From assembly GCA_014529385.2 (NCBI GenBank), contig CM043962.1:124852470-124916469 (forward strand): 64,000 bases of DNA, read 5' to 3'. A program made the position numbers and the translations under genes. This document shows positions 1 to 10,249 of the stretch, in pieces; positions within the stretch are counted from its first letter, which is position 1, and every line of letters starts with the position of its first letter. This DNA is from Adiantum capillus-veneris. Taxonomy: Eukaryota > Streptophyta > Polypodiopsida > Polypodiales > Pteridaceae. The notes beneath the pieces are model-generated. The model saw nothing but the letters and a program-made list of their open reading frames with translations. It did not search any database and had not been told where the DNA came from.

Positions 1-2
1 GA

Positions 3-2216
3 GAGTTTGTGAGTTACTATGATGACAATGGAATTCATCATGAACACACTATTCCATATTCGCCTCAACAGAACGGCGTTGCTAAACGAAAGAATCCCAC
101 TATTCTCAATGTTGTAAGATATATGCTGATTCATTCTAGCTTATCTCATGTTTTCTGGGCTGAAGCTACTTTGATAGTAGTATTTATTCAGAATCATCTT
201 CCTACTACTTCACTCTCTGGTAAGATACCCATCACAGCATGGATAGGTGACATTCCTTCTGTATCTCATTTTCAAACCTTTGGATGTTTTGGTTATATTC
301 ATGTTCCCAAAGAAACACGAACAAAGCTGGATGCTCCTGGTCTTAAAGTTATTTTTATTGGATATTCTGACACTTTCAAAGGCTACAAATTCTATGACCC
401 TTCCTCCAACAAAGTAATTGTGAATCGTGATGCTACTTTTAACGAACAGCTTATGGGATGCTCATGGTCCATGGATGATTCTGATGATACTAAATCATTG
501 CTTCAGGCTTTTCCATTTCTTTTAGATGATGAAACTCTTCCTATAGAGCAACTTTCCTCTTCACAACCATCCATTCCAAATGTTGCCAATGATGATATTG
601 ATATTTTTGTTGATCTGCCTATTGAGTTTGAACATGGCTCATGTCATGTTTATGATGACGATATTGCTGATAATGATTTTTCTACTTCAGAAGATCCGGT
701 CACTTATGATGAAGCTATCTCTTCACCACAAAAGGATCAATGGCAAGAGGCTATGGAAGCAGAGTATGATTCTCTTATCTCTAAAGTTACATGGATACTA
801 ACTCAATTACCTCCTGGTCGTATAACTATTAAATGTAAGTGGGTGTATAAGACAATGGATCTTTTGACAAATTCAAGGCACGTTTAGTTGCAAAAGGTTA
901 CTCCCAAGTAGCCGGTGTTGATTATCAAGAGACTTTTTCACCAGTTGTTCGCATTACAAGTGTTAGAGTTGTATTGGCATTTGCTGTTCAATTTGATTTA
1001 GAAGCTCATCAAATGGATGTGCGAACTGCTTTTCTTAATGGTGACTTGGAAGAGGAAATTTATATGGAACAACCAGAAGGGTTTGTTATTCCAGGTAAAG
1101 AAGACCTTGTTGCTCAACTCCATAAGGCACTATATGGTCTCAAACAAGCTTCACGAGCCTGGTATACAAAATTTGATCTTTTTCTCACCTCTAAAGGATT
1201 CATCTCTTGCTCTTCAAACCCCAGCTTATACATAAAACGCCAAGGTAGCAGTTTTGTGATTCTTGCTCTTTATGTGGATGATACCATCCTTGTTTCCAAT
1301 GATTTGGGATTTCTTCAGCAAGTGAAAAAGTTATTGTCTTCTGCATTTGATATGGTGGATCTTGGAGAGATTCACTTGTGTCTTGGCATTCAAGTCCAAC
1401 GGAACCATACAAGAGGTATTTTATTCCTTCGACAGCCAAAGTTTATTGCAAATACTTTTCAAAAATTTGGTATGTAATCTGCACATTCAACCAATACACC
1501 TTGTCTTGCGAGCTCTACGAAGAACATTTCTCACAATGGCGGTCAATTTGTCACAAATCAACCTTATGCTAACTTGATTGGATGTCTTCAGTTTGTTGGC
1601 ATGAACACACGTCCTGATATTCTGTTTTGCTGCTAATTATCTTGGACAACATCTTGCATGTCCTTCTCTTAAGCATTGGTCTGCTGCAAAGCGTGTATTG
1701 GAATACTTGAAAGGCACTACAGATTTTGGTTTAGTCTATCGACAACAACTCACATCGGATTCTATGCAATCTATTTCTCTTTTGGGTTACACAGATGCAG
1801 ACTCGGAAAGCTCACATTTATCTATGCACTCTACTAGTGGAAATTGCTTCTTTATAAATGGTTGTCTTGTTTCTTGGACCAGCAAGAAACAACGTTGTGT
1901 TGCAGTTTCTACGACTGAGTCAGAATATGTTGCGGCATCACTTGCAGCTTGTGAGTTGATTTGTCTTTGACAAATGTTGGTTGATATTGGTCACTCTCCT
2001 CTTTCTTGCACACCCTTGCAGTGTGACAACCAAAGTGCTATTAGTCTTGGAAAAGACTATGTTCAACATAATAAGTCAAAGCACATTGCTGTCCATTATC
2101 ATTATGTCAGGTATGAAGTACGCAAAGGAACCATTATGGTTGAACACTGTCCAAGTGACCAGATGATTGCATAAATTTTGACCAAAGGCCTCAACGAGTC
2201 ACGTTTCATCCTCTTG
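3..2216 (+). pseudogene. copia-0 pol remnant: integrase, RT, RNase H
   Basis: The first 290 codons hold the integrase C-terminal half (YSPQQNGVAKRKN, then FWAEA and FGCFGYIHVP) and run into the RT start (TWILTQLPPG). A frameshift near 870 moves the reading to the next block, where RT shows MDVRTAFLNGDLEEEIYM, LYGLKQASRAWY and the catalytic YVDDTILVSND near 1274. A stop at 1478-1480, a shift near 1635, a TGA near 1968 and a TAA near 2172 break the rest. RNase H is visible from 1698 (YTDADSES, then STTESEYVAASLAACE). The frame ends with an ILTKGL motif typical of the copia C-terminus. Domain identity is clear; function is lost. Confidence 0.9.
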
Positions 2217-2484
2217 TGCTCAGAGGTTGGATTTGCTTCGGCCTCACTCTTTCTAGATTAGCTTCTTTGCTGTTGTAATAGCTTTGTACATATGACATTG
2301 TAATCTTTTAGGTACCATGCACTATGCACACTCCACATTTGCACATTGTGATCTCAGAGTCACTTGAATATTTGTACATAGATTTACAATTCACTTTCAC
2401 ATCATTATCTTTTCACATTGTATAGGGGCTTGGGTTTTTTCCTTGAACTCCCCAAGGGTTTTTTCATCCAAATCTAGAGACCTT

Positions 2485-2498
2485 TGTTTGAGTGGGGG
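2485..2498 (+). other. copia-0 polypurine tract
   Basis: A purine-rich run (GAGTGGGGG) abuts the LTR start TGTTGG at 2499, as expected for the plus-strand primer. The upstream 3' UTR (about 2430-2498, with a CCCAAGGGTTTTTT block) closely resembles the same region of the non-autonomous element at 46203-48013. Confidence 0.75.
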
Positions 2499-2645
2499 TG
2501 TTGGAGCTATATATGGCTCACTCTACTCAACTTGGTTTCACCTATATATTTGTATCTTGTCCTCGATATGAATCAGTCTTTGGGAGCGTATATGGTGTTT
2601 CTCTTGTCTCGTCTCTCTCTCTCTCTTTCTCTCTACATCTCAACA
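2499..2645 (+). repeat. copia-0 3' LTR (147 bp)
   Basis: Starts TGTTGGAGC directly after a polypurine tract and ends ATCTCAACA, a TG...CA pair. It contains a TATATA box-like stretch near its start and a CT-rich tract before its end. The partner LTR is outside the window, so the right edge rests on the terminal motif and on similarity to the LTR ends at 46345 and 48013. Confidence 0.75.
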
Positions 2646-2709
2646 TGGAGAAGGGAAAATCAAAGGAAAAGGGCCGACTAGAAACCTCTTGTAACTATTG
2701 TGGAGGAAT

Positions 2710-3747
2710 CAAATGAACTTGTTGAAGAGGTTGATGAGCAGGCTGAAGCATCTATGGCACTTGTCCTCTTGTAAGATCCCAACTCTACTAAGGAGGAAGA
2801 TGGGATGATAGAGAGAGACAAGGTGCCGCAAGAAGCTCCTAACCTCCAAATTCTCACTTTGCATGCATTGGTGGTGGATGGTCGTCACTTCTTGTTCCTT
2901 GATGACAGTGAAAAGACACTAGGACTCAGAGAAGTTGAGTGACTCTCAGTGCTCGCTATCTATGCGGGCATGAAAGATCCCAGTGGAAGGCAAGAGAAGG
3001 TCAACTTTCAAATTGATTTTGAAGACCAAGGTCTCTCACCAAGCCTCTCATTTCTCCCTAGTGAAAACGAACAGAATTTGGTACAAACCGTGGCAAATAC
3101 ACCTATGGAAATCAAATCATGTGCCTCATTTTATGAAAGCATCCCGGAAAGCGCTTTTCTTCCACACAAACCGCTGACCATTATGGGTGGAGAATATCGC
3201 TCTAGCATCGACGTTACAAGGAAAACTCTTGAAGAGATGGATGAAGAAACTCAAGTATCCACTTTTTAACTTTATCGATAGTAAATTGTTTCCTATAGCA
3301 AGTGTTGAAGTTGTTTAAAATGTTTTGCAGACCGCATACTATGTTGATAAGTTTGCAATGTGTACTGGAGGTTCACGCAACGATCCTATGGGTAGAGATA
3401 GCTCCCTGTGGTACTACCTTTTCCATATGGGGCCATCTGTTCTTTGAGTTGTACACACAAAGTTCTCCAAGCATGGTTCTGTGGAGCTACTCAAGTGCAA
3501 GGCATTAAGTGCCATCCTTGCTGAAGATTCCCTTACCCTTAATGCTCACAAGTGTATCTTGGTGGATTGAGAGGCCGCATTGCATGCTTTTACAGGAAAG
3601 AACCCTGGGTCAGTCCTCTTCCATTGTGCCTTAAGCCTAGGTCAAGGGGTGACAAACCCGTAGGAGATTGTCAAAACTTTTGGTGTCAAGTCGGCCATTC
3701 GCTCTATACCAAAAGATGTAATTTACAAGAAAACCAACCAGCCATGA
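2710..3747 (+). pseudogene. Unrecognised decayed coding region
   Basis: Two long stretches read as protein on the + strand. From about 2710 to 3267 a frame with a few stops includes an acidic block and an open stretch of 106 codons from 2949 (KVNFQIDFEDQGLSPSLSF). A second frame, from about 3280 to the TGA at 3745-3747, is broken by stops near 3316, 3444, 3568 and 3661 but otherwise has ordinary protein composition (TAYYVDKFAMCTGGSRNDP; SIPKDVIYKKTNQ). I recognise no family. The shared direction and nearby ends suggest one gene with an intron or frameshift. It converges on the minus-strand H3-like gene across the hairpin at 3859-4235. It could be host-derived cargo or a transposon gene. Confidence 0.45.
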
Positions 3748-3858
3748 TGTAATATCCAGAGCAATATACAATAATTTTGTCTTTTGTATTTTGTTTGTCA
3801 CTTCATGTATTTTTTTTTCTATTGCACATAATGGCTAATAAATCTTTTTCTTCAACGC

Positions 3859-4235
3859 GTTCACACCTCCTTGACCATCCAAGCACTCGTCTGACGTGGG
3901 ACGCCTATCAGTGAATATTTTGTGAAACGGAGCCGTTTTCGGTCCGTACGGAGGTCGTGGGACGACCAAAAGCCACGGAAATGACAAAAAAACGAAACGA
4001 GCCGCAAAAATTTCCTGTGTGCCACGGCGCGCATTGGGTAGTACCATGTCAAAATTGCCCCATGCGTGCCCTGGCGCAGAGGGCATTTTTGCGGCCCATT
4101 CTGTGTCATTGGTCATTGCCGTGGATTTTGGTCGTCCCACGGCCTCCGTAAGCACCCGAAACGGCTCCGCTTCACAAAATATTCACCGATAAGCGTCCCA
4201 CATCAAACGCATGCTTGGATGGTCGAGGAGGTGAA
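3859..4235. mobile_element. Foldback (long-hairpin) MITE-like element
   Basis: The left arm from TTCACACCTCC reads inward and is matched, reversed and complemented, by the right arm ending GAGGAGGTGAA. Shared blocks include GACCATCCAAGC, GTGAATATTTTGTGAA, CGGAGCCGTTT and GTGGGACGACCAAAA. The similarity continues inward through GCAAAAATTTCC / GGGCATTTTTGCGG, so nearly all 377 bp can fold as one hairpin. No coding frame is convincing. It lies between the 3' ends of two converging decayed genes. A non-autonomous DNA transposon or a small-RNA precursor are both possible. No clear target duplication was found. Confidence 0.75.
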
Positions 4236-4379
4236 ATATAACTACTTGATTAATTCAAATACTTCAAGAATAGAAAGTACACAATTAACTATTAGAGTTA
4301 CATCGAATGAGAGAAAATCGAGTGGTTTATATTATATTGAAGGATTACAAATCTAATAAACAGAGGTTACATGGGAAAA

Positions 4380-4679
4380 CTAATTCTTATGGAGGCACCC
4401 TTCATTCCTCAGATTGAGCGCTAGAGCTACATCTATATTTTTTACTGTAACTCGCTTTGCATGTACCATACAAGATACACCATCTTGGAACAACTGTACC
4501 AAAATGTCCTCGGTGGCATCCTGTAAAGCCAAAAGAGCCGCACACTGGATACGTGTAACTGAGTCTGAATATTCCTCCATTATTTCTCTTACCACCCTAG
4601 AAAAAGTTTCCTTTGGTATTCTTGGCTCTGTGCTCTTTTGATATTTGTGGATCTCACGTAGAGCAACTGTTCGAGGCTT
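4380..4679 (-). pseudogene. Histone H3-fold domain (H3/CENH3-like)
   Basis: Read leftward from 4679, the frame starts KPRTVALREIHKYQKSTE, the alpha-N helix of histone H3. It continues through the region of H3 helix 1 (VVREIMEEY), helix 2 (ALLALQDATEDILVQLF) and helix 3 (CMVHAKRVTVKNIDVALAL), ending at TAG 4380-4382. All three histone-fold helices and the loop-2 HAKRVT motif are visible. By hand alignment, the loop between helices 1 and 2 is one residue longer than in canonical H3, and AxED before helix-2 ILV resembles centromeric H3. An in-frame TGA at 4683-4685 sits just upstream of the fold, so the copy looks dead unless that stop marks an intron. The H3 assignment is strong; the CENH3 assignment is tentative. 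Confidence 0.85.
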
Positions 4680-5600
4680 CCATCACCTTTTCTTCTGTGA
4701 TGTTGGCGGTGGTGGAGGAGCCGCTTATTTGGCCCATTGAGGAGGGTAATTTTTATACTTCTTCCTCCTCTCTTTTTTGGCTTGTTTCTCTTCAAGTGTG
4801 AGCTTGTCCTTTTTCTTTTTCGCACATTCTTTTGTTCTTTGAGGAATTTTTGATGGTCTGGAGCTCCGAGCCTTTGCTTGTTAGGCGGCCTGATCCTTTC
4901 TTGTCCTCTTCTGCTCTCTTCTCGACCTCTGCTCGTGCTTGTAAATTAGCCAAGTGGGCTCTCTTAGCCTTGGCTCTTTGCCACTCTTCCTACTCTCTAT
5001 GCCTTCTTTGTTCTTCATGTAGTTTCTGTGCTTTCCTATCTACTGCCTCTTTCTTTTCTAACTCTCTCATTCTCTTCCTCCTCTTGGCATCTCGTGCTAT
5101 TGCAACAGGATCATCGGGTATTTCCTTGATCACCCTTTGTTTGATTCGCAGAGGGAATTTTCGCGGGGTAGTTGCGGCTGCTTGAGCTTCAGGTGTTGTC
5201 GTTGCTTGATCTTCAGTTGCTGCCGTTGCATCAGCTCGAGCTCCTGTTTCCTGTGTTGGTATGTTAAGAGCTGCAAATGCTCTAAGGTCTGGTAGAGGTG
5301 TGTGATTCGCATGGTGTAGTGGCTGGAGATCACCAAAAATCTATCGCATGGTGTTTTAATCCTCTGTAGTTGAAGGCTGGGGGAGTGGTTGGGTGTTAGG
5401 AGCTAGTTCTTGTGTCGAGGCTGTGGATTTGAAGTGGTGGATTCTGTACGAGGTGCTAGTTGCGGATCTGCAATGTTGTCAGTGGCAGTGGTATCATCCT
5501 TGTGCATGGTGGTGTGCTCTTGTGTATCGTCCATGTTGTGCAATATATGAGTGCATGTACGTTTGGGCTTGAGAGGATCTTCTAAAATATGCAAACAAGA
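4680..5600 (-). pseudogene. Long basic coiled-coil tail joined to the H3 fold
   Basis: Upstream of the H3 fold, same strand, the reading passes a proline run (AAPPPPPTSQKKR) and a lysine-rich segment (LTLEEKQAKKERRKYKNYPP). After a frame change it enters a highly charged heptad-like region at about 4840-5150 (IARDAKRRKRMRELEKKEAV, then ANLQARAEVEKRAEEDKK). Before that is a T/A/P-rich linker at about 5150-5400, then an acidic start near 5542 (MDDTQEHTTMHKDD). Stops occur near 4735, 4683 and 5000, and there is at least one frame change. The charge pattern persists across the breaks, which argues for a once-continuous N-terminal region of roughly 300 residues. Ordinary H3 tails are about 45 residues. 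A TTTTGCATATTTTAG near 5590 could be a splice acceptor. Confidence 0.55.
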
Positions 5601-5639
5601 AATGAACTTTTAGTTGTGAGTTTTGACTTATATAGTGCT

Positions 5640-6360
5640 TAAACTTTAAAAAAATTTTAAAAACTCAATAAAATCACTAAAAATTAAAAAAGACTCAAAA
5701 ATAGATGAAACTTGAGCCATGGGACTAATAATTTTTCTCCGTTACAAATCACTTACAATGCATGTTTACAATAGAAATGGTTAGTGTCAAAAGGAAATTA
5801 AATTTCCACCCAACTCCTGCCATCACGGCGCCTTGTCTCCAACCAGCGTCGGAATTGATCTTTTGCACTCGAAGCATGATATGATTGTGATCGCCTCAAG
5901 CTAACCACTTTTTCTATTCTACATTTTAAACTTCTTTGGTCTCTTGTCTTTTCCCTCTCTCTCCCTACTAAAACTCTATAGAACCAATTGAACATCTCAT
6001 GAAGGGCATTGCTCTTTTTTATTCCACCTCCATGTCGTGTTTTTTAAAATACACTGCTTTTGCTTGATAGTGTGAGTGCTCCATCCCTTGGCTGCTCCAA
6101 ATGCCTAATGAACCATAGGTGTTGCGGAAAAAAGCACTATGTACAAAAAGAATGTGCTGAAAAAAAAAACTTTAGTTTTGCATACAGATGTATTTGGATT
6201 GAAAATATCAAATGTGCAACACACCATGTAATGTGTTATGTGTGTCTCCCCCCCAAGAATCCACCGTTTGTGTTGTAAAACTATTGATTACAAACTTTAG
6301 GGTGGATATATCATCATCGTTAGCTTTGCCTTTTTGAGAAGACAAAAAATATCATCAGTA
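5640..6360 (-). pseudogene. Weak coding remnant, basic (5798-6030)
   Basis: Between the two decayed minus-strand genes, one open stretch stands out at about 5798-6030. It reads ALHEMFNWFYRVLVGRER and then an arginine-rich tail ending at a TAA near 5798. It may be the C-terminus of the gene at 6360-8609 after further frame loss, or an exon of the H3-like gene. The rest is AT-rich, with poly-A and poly-T runs near 5640-5700 and 6160. I see no other feature. Confidence 0.3.
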
Positions 6361-8609
6361 GACTACCACACACGAGCACATTTAATTCCTAGGGCTGCTT
6401 CATTACCTTTGTAGGTGGTAATGTCATACACCTTTTTCCACAACTGAAACTCATTGGGACTTTGGGAGTCTGAATAGTTTGAAAGAAAATGTCTAGCTTT
6501 ACTACCACCCATACAAACTTTATTAGGGCAATCTTGTGTACTTCCAGACGCCTTCTTGTCTTTTGATAGCTCAACTGCACCCCCATGTACACCAACCAAC
6601 GCTCTATAGAATAGATTCTAGTTCTCGTATACACTCTTCTCTTCTTTCTGCAGGCTCCATATTCCAAGCGTAATTAATATGGAGCATAAGAAACTTGTCA
6701 AGAATTCGTAGACAAGCATGAAGGGTGCACACATGCACATTTATTAGTGGTATTGAGAGAATAGGATCCCAATTTGGATCATCCATGTTTCGATTAGGAG
6801 GTACTTGCTGGTCACAACTGAGGATACCTTGAAACCATTATTGTAGTGCTTTACCCACTGCTTGTGTAGTGGGTACACCTTTTGCATAGTTGACTGTAAC
6901 TTTGCCTCCCTTACCCTTACCACCTTTCAACTTGCTGGCCTTTTCACCCTTGCCATCAGTTCCCATTGAGACTTTACTCTGGAAACAATAAATGCATGGA
7001 AAGAGGGTTATTGCACCTTGCTTGCACCCTAACATATACGAGTGTTTTCAAGTCTCCTACCAAATGCCACTCAACTAAGAACATTCTGAGACCTGAAACA
7101 TGCAATCTCTGTCCTTCTTGTTGTTGTCGAATGACATCAACAATTTTTGTGTGATTGAAATACCATTTGGGAGTCTCATGTGTCTCATGTGGGAGATGAA
7201 AAGCTGCCAGCCACCAAATCTTTTTCTCTGACTGAAAACCTAAACAAGTGTTTCCCTTCTCATTGGCATTTAGCTTCACATTGACACCCACCAAGGCCCT
7301 GCTCATCAACGTAACACTTACCCTTTCGAGTCGTTGACCTTTAACAACTTGGCACTCATCAAGCTTCATAACAAATATCACTTTCCCATCACACTCTTCT
7401 TGTGTCAACCCATAAAATCTTATCATTGACTCTTGGAGATTCAACAAGTCGACATACACATTGTTGAACTCGTTGTAGCAGAATAATTTGTTGTCATCTA
7501 ATGACATGTCATCCTTCACATACTGAAATCCGCCCAACAAGCTTGCAACATCATTATTGGCGCACTTTTTTGCAACACTGACACTCTAAGGAGTTGGAAA
7601 AACCCGAAAAAAACCTTTTGTCCGATGACCGAGTGTGACACTTTTATACAAAGCTTCATAGGCCTTGAAACTTACTCCTGAGTTGTCACACACCTCCATC
7701 ATCTCTTGAGGTGACATATTGATCTTTAGCCCACTGAAATACTTTTGCCGCAAAACATTAGCAATTCCAGTGTTGGGTGGAGCATCTAGTAGCTCAACCA
7801 ACTCTTTTGGCTTGATGATATGTTGCAGTAGAGCACGTCCGATTGTTTGAGCATTGGGATCAATTCCCGTCATCATTCGAGCCAAGTTTCTGCATATTGA
7901 ACTACTATTACACAAACCTGTAGAACATATAGGAAATCAGAATCTTGCATCAATATTCTTACCGAGTTTGACGGACACGTTTCTTTCGAGCTCCACCACT
8001 TGGGATAGCAAGGACATCGCTTGTCTCTTACGCTTACAAATGTGGTATCCGAGGGGAATGTGTGTGAGATGATCGTTTCGCCGACTCATATTACATGAAG
8101 TGTGTTGTAGTTGAACATAGTTATCTAGTCGACGCTCCTACTCTTTTTTTTGTTGCTGTACTTTTTTCATGGAGATCCGCCATCTGATCATTCAGTTGCT
8201 TCATCTTCTTGTTGGCTTCCTCTCTAACTTGTTGTAGATCTTTCGCAAACTTCTCTTGTAGTGATGAATAAGCAGCCAAGCGATGTTTACTTGCTTCCCT
8301 TTTATTGATAAAAGTTGAATACAATCTCCAGCATTAGCCAAACAGTCCGCCTCTTCCATCTCCAATAAAACGCAGAAGCTCAGTGACATAACGAAAGGGT
8401 AGTGGTGCATTCGTTGGATCACCTGGATAAATGTGGTCACCAACCCATAAGTTGATTGCCTTGCACCCAATGCTTTATAGCTGATCTACAGCATTGGGAT
8501 TCGATGTGCCAAGTCGCACAATAGCATACTCTTGCTCCAAATCCGCATTTAATCGATATCTTTTTGGATTGTTGGTAATGTCTTGCAATAGAGGGAGATT
8601 GAATGACAT
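6360..8609 (-). pseudogene. Unrecognised gene, possibly a DDE-type transposase
   Basis: A minus-strand reading of about 750 codons starts at ATG 8609 (MSFNLPLLQDITNNPKRYRL) and can be followed to TAG at 6363. The first block (to 8121) has two in-frame stops and a coiled coil (KDLQQVREEANKKMKQLNDQ). The second runs from ATG 8089 to about 6974 with a TGA near 7930 and a TAG at 7586. It holds MTGIDPNAQTIGRALLQHI, then KVIFVMKLDECQVVKG with ERVSVTLMSRAL, then EWHLVGDLKTL. A frameshift near 7030 leads to GCKQGAITLFPCIYC, a possible CxxC zinc site, then INVHVCTLHACLRILDKF. A last shift near 6604 gives the end. Asp in a beta-strand context followed by a later GDL would suit an RNase H-fold transposase. 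That is inference; I recognise no named family. Confidence 0.5.
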
Positions 8610-8880
8610 GTTTGTTAGCTAATCAAGAAAAATAGTGAGAGAATGTGTAATGGTGACTGCTGAAAGCATGAAAATCTGGCTATGGAGGGAAAAAGTGGAA
8701 GGTACTCAGAGATAGTAGACAAGGATTATGTTGTGGAGGGAAGAAAGAGAGGATGTGTAGCTCAATCTCTTTTGAATTCAAAATATTGATCATGAGGGAT
8801 TTAGAGAGAGAAATGCAGCTGCACACAAGTAATGGAGTTCTCCATTGCTCTCACTTGTAGCTAGAATGGGAGGAGAGAGA
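8610..8880. other. Flank of the unrecognised gene, no feature seen
   Basis: Immediately 5' (minus-strand sense) of the gene start at 8609. Purine-rich on the + strand, with GAGAGAA motifs grading into the GA tract at 8881. It could contain a promoter, but I see no TATA box I would call. Confidence 0.4.
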
Positions 8881-8882
8881 GC

Positions 8883-8935
<53 letters not shown>

Positions 8936-8952
8936 AGGAAGGGAGTGGGGGA

Positions 8953-9001
<49 letters not shown>

Positions 9002-9043
9002 AGGAAGGGAGTGGGGGAGAGAGTGAGAGAGAGAGAGAGAGAG
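8881..9043. repeat. (GA)n microsatellite with a duplicated 62-bp block
   Basis: Long GA runs are interrupted twice by GGGAGGGAGGAAGGGAGTGGGGGAG... blocks about 62 bp apart, so a compound unit has been tandemly duplicated. Open frames of Leu/Ser on the other strand are artefacts of the repeat. The GA-rich character continues weakly to about 9290. Confidence 0.95.
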
Positions 9044-9496
9044 TAGATTTGCAGCCTTGGAGGATCTGCACTTTCTGTCAGATGTAGACAATATAGAATG
9101 TCCTCTTGATGATTGGGAGGTGGAAGTGACAAGAGAGAAAAGGGGGGGAAAGAGAAAGAGTTGGCTCATGTTTTAGAGAGAGAATATGCAAAATCTGCTT
9201 TTTGGGCAGGGGGGCCAAAATGTGCTTCTTTTAATGAGAACTAAGTGAGAGAGAGTGTTTTATATGTTAGAGAGAGAGGAGAGAGATGGGGAAATACATT
9301 TTAAAATTCAGTTACCCACCTCTCTTTTGTGTTAAAGTATCCTATTCTCAAGATACAAAATATACAAATGCTATTTCTAAAAATCTCAGCATAGGACTTT
9401 TTGCCCTCTCTTTTAGGCTTGGTCAAACTTGACTTAAGATTTAAGCATTTCCTTAAACTGTCAAATAAAGAGGCCCTCCTATACCCCATTCCCTTC

Positions 9497-10249
9497 CTAA
9501 TGCCTATGTAGACTGGACACTGAAATCATACGCCTAGAATAGTGAAATTTATTTTTGAAAAATTCACACTTGGATCCTTTGGTATATAAATTATCTTTCC
9601 ATAACAATTCAAACACATACTTTAGATGTTGTAAGTGCTCCTCTTTAGAGGCACTATACATTAGAATTTCATTGAGGAAAATTATTTTCAAGACAGTGCC
9701 CATAAGTGTTATGAAAGTTGTTGGTGCAATCCAAAGAGAATATCAAAAACTCATAGTGTCCAAACCTCGTTTGGAATGCAGTTTTGGGTAATATATTAGC
9801 AAGTCTAATACGTACTTTATGATACCTTGACCACAAGTCTGTCTTCGTAAAGATATGAGCATGGGTGAGCTTATTAAATAACTCATCCACTATTCTAATA
9901 CGTACTTGATGATACCTTGACCACAAGTCTATCTTCGTAAATATATGAGCATGGGTGAGATTGTTAAATAACTCATCCACTCTTGACAACATATATATAT
10001 TTTTATCAATAACAATGTTTAGTCCATAGGAATATACATACATGCACATATTGCAATCCTTTTTCTTCATGAAAAATATAGAAGAGTCCCAAGTTGAATG
10101 TTGGTTTGTGTAAACCCTCTACTAAGGTAGTCAACAAGCTTATTTTCCACCTGAGTAGACTCAAAATGACTCATTCTATAGGGTGGTTTACTTATGAGCT
10201 TACTACCTATAACCACGTGACCTATGCCATGTTGCACAACATGTGTCAA
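9497..10249 (-). pseudogene. gypsy-5 remnant: reverse transcriptase
   Basis: Minus-strand fragments of a Ty3/gypsy RT. From 10249: PPYRMSHFESTQVENKLVDY, then LNIVIDKNIYMLSRVDELF, then the palm motif HIFTKIDLWSRYHQVRIR present twice in tandem, then KTAFQTRFGHYEF. From 9703: FLNEILMYSASKEEHLQHL, where the catalytic FxDD position reads FLNE, so a key Asp is lost. Frameshifts separate the blocks. The lineage differs from the other gypsy elements here and looks closer to chromovirus-type RT. No LTRs were identified for it. Confidence 0.8.
9804..9983 (-). repeat. 90-bp tandem duplication inside the gypsy-5 RT
   Basis: TCTAATACGTACTT...GATACCTTGACCACAAGTCT...ACTCATCCAC occurs at 9804-9893 and again at 9894-9983 with several substitutions. 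The unit is 90 bp, so the frame is kept and 30 residues of the RT palm are doubled. Confidence 0.9.

Larger units (their letters stand above)
1..2645 (+). mobile_element. copia-0: 3' part of a Ty1/copia retrotransposon
   Basis: The window opens inside the integrase of a Ty1/copia element read on the + strand. Integrase, reverse transcriptase and RNase H follow in copia order, then a 3' untranslated region, a polypurine tract and a short LTR that starts TGTTGGAGC and ends ATCTCAACA. The 5' LTR, gag and protease lie outside the window, so no target-site duplication can be tested. The pol frame is broken several times, so this copy is dead. Confidence 0.9.

Noticed and set aside
7918-7962. A 45-bp intron with GTAAGA...CTACAG borders in the minus-strand gene
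   Set aside because: It is shorter than normal plant introns, is a multiple of three, and the frame reads through it with a single TGA, so a decayed continuous exon is simpler.
8790-9169. Three overlapping ~90-100-codon minus-strand frames rich in Leu and Ser
   Set aside because: They are translations of the (GA)n tract in three frames and carry no independent coding signal.
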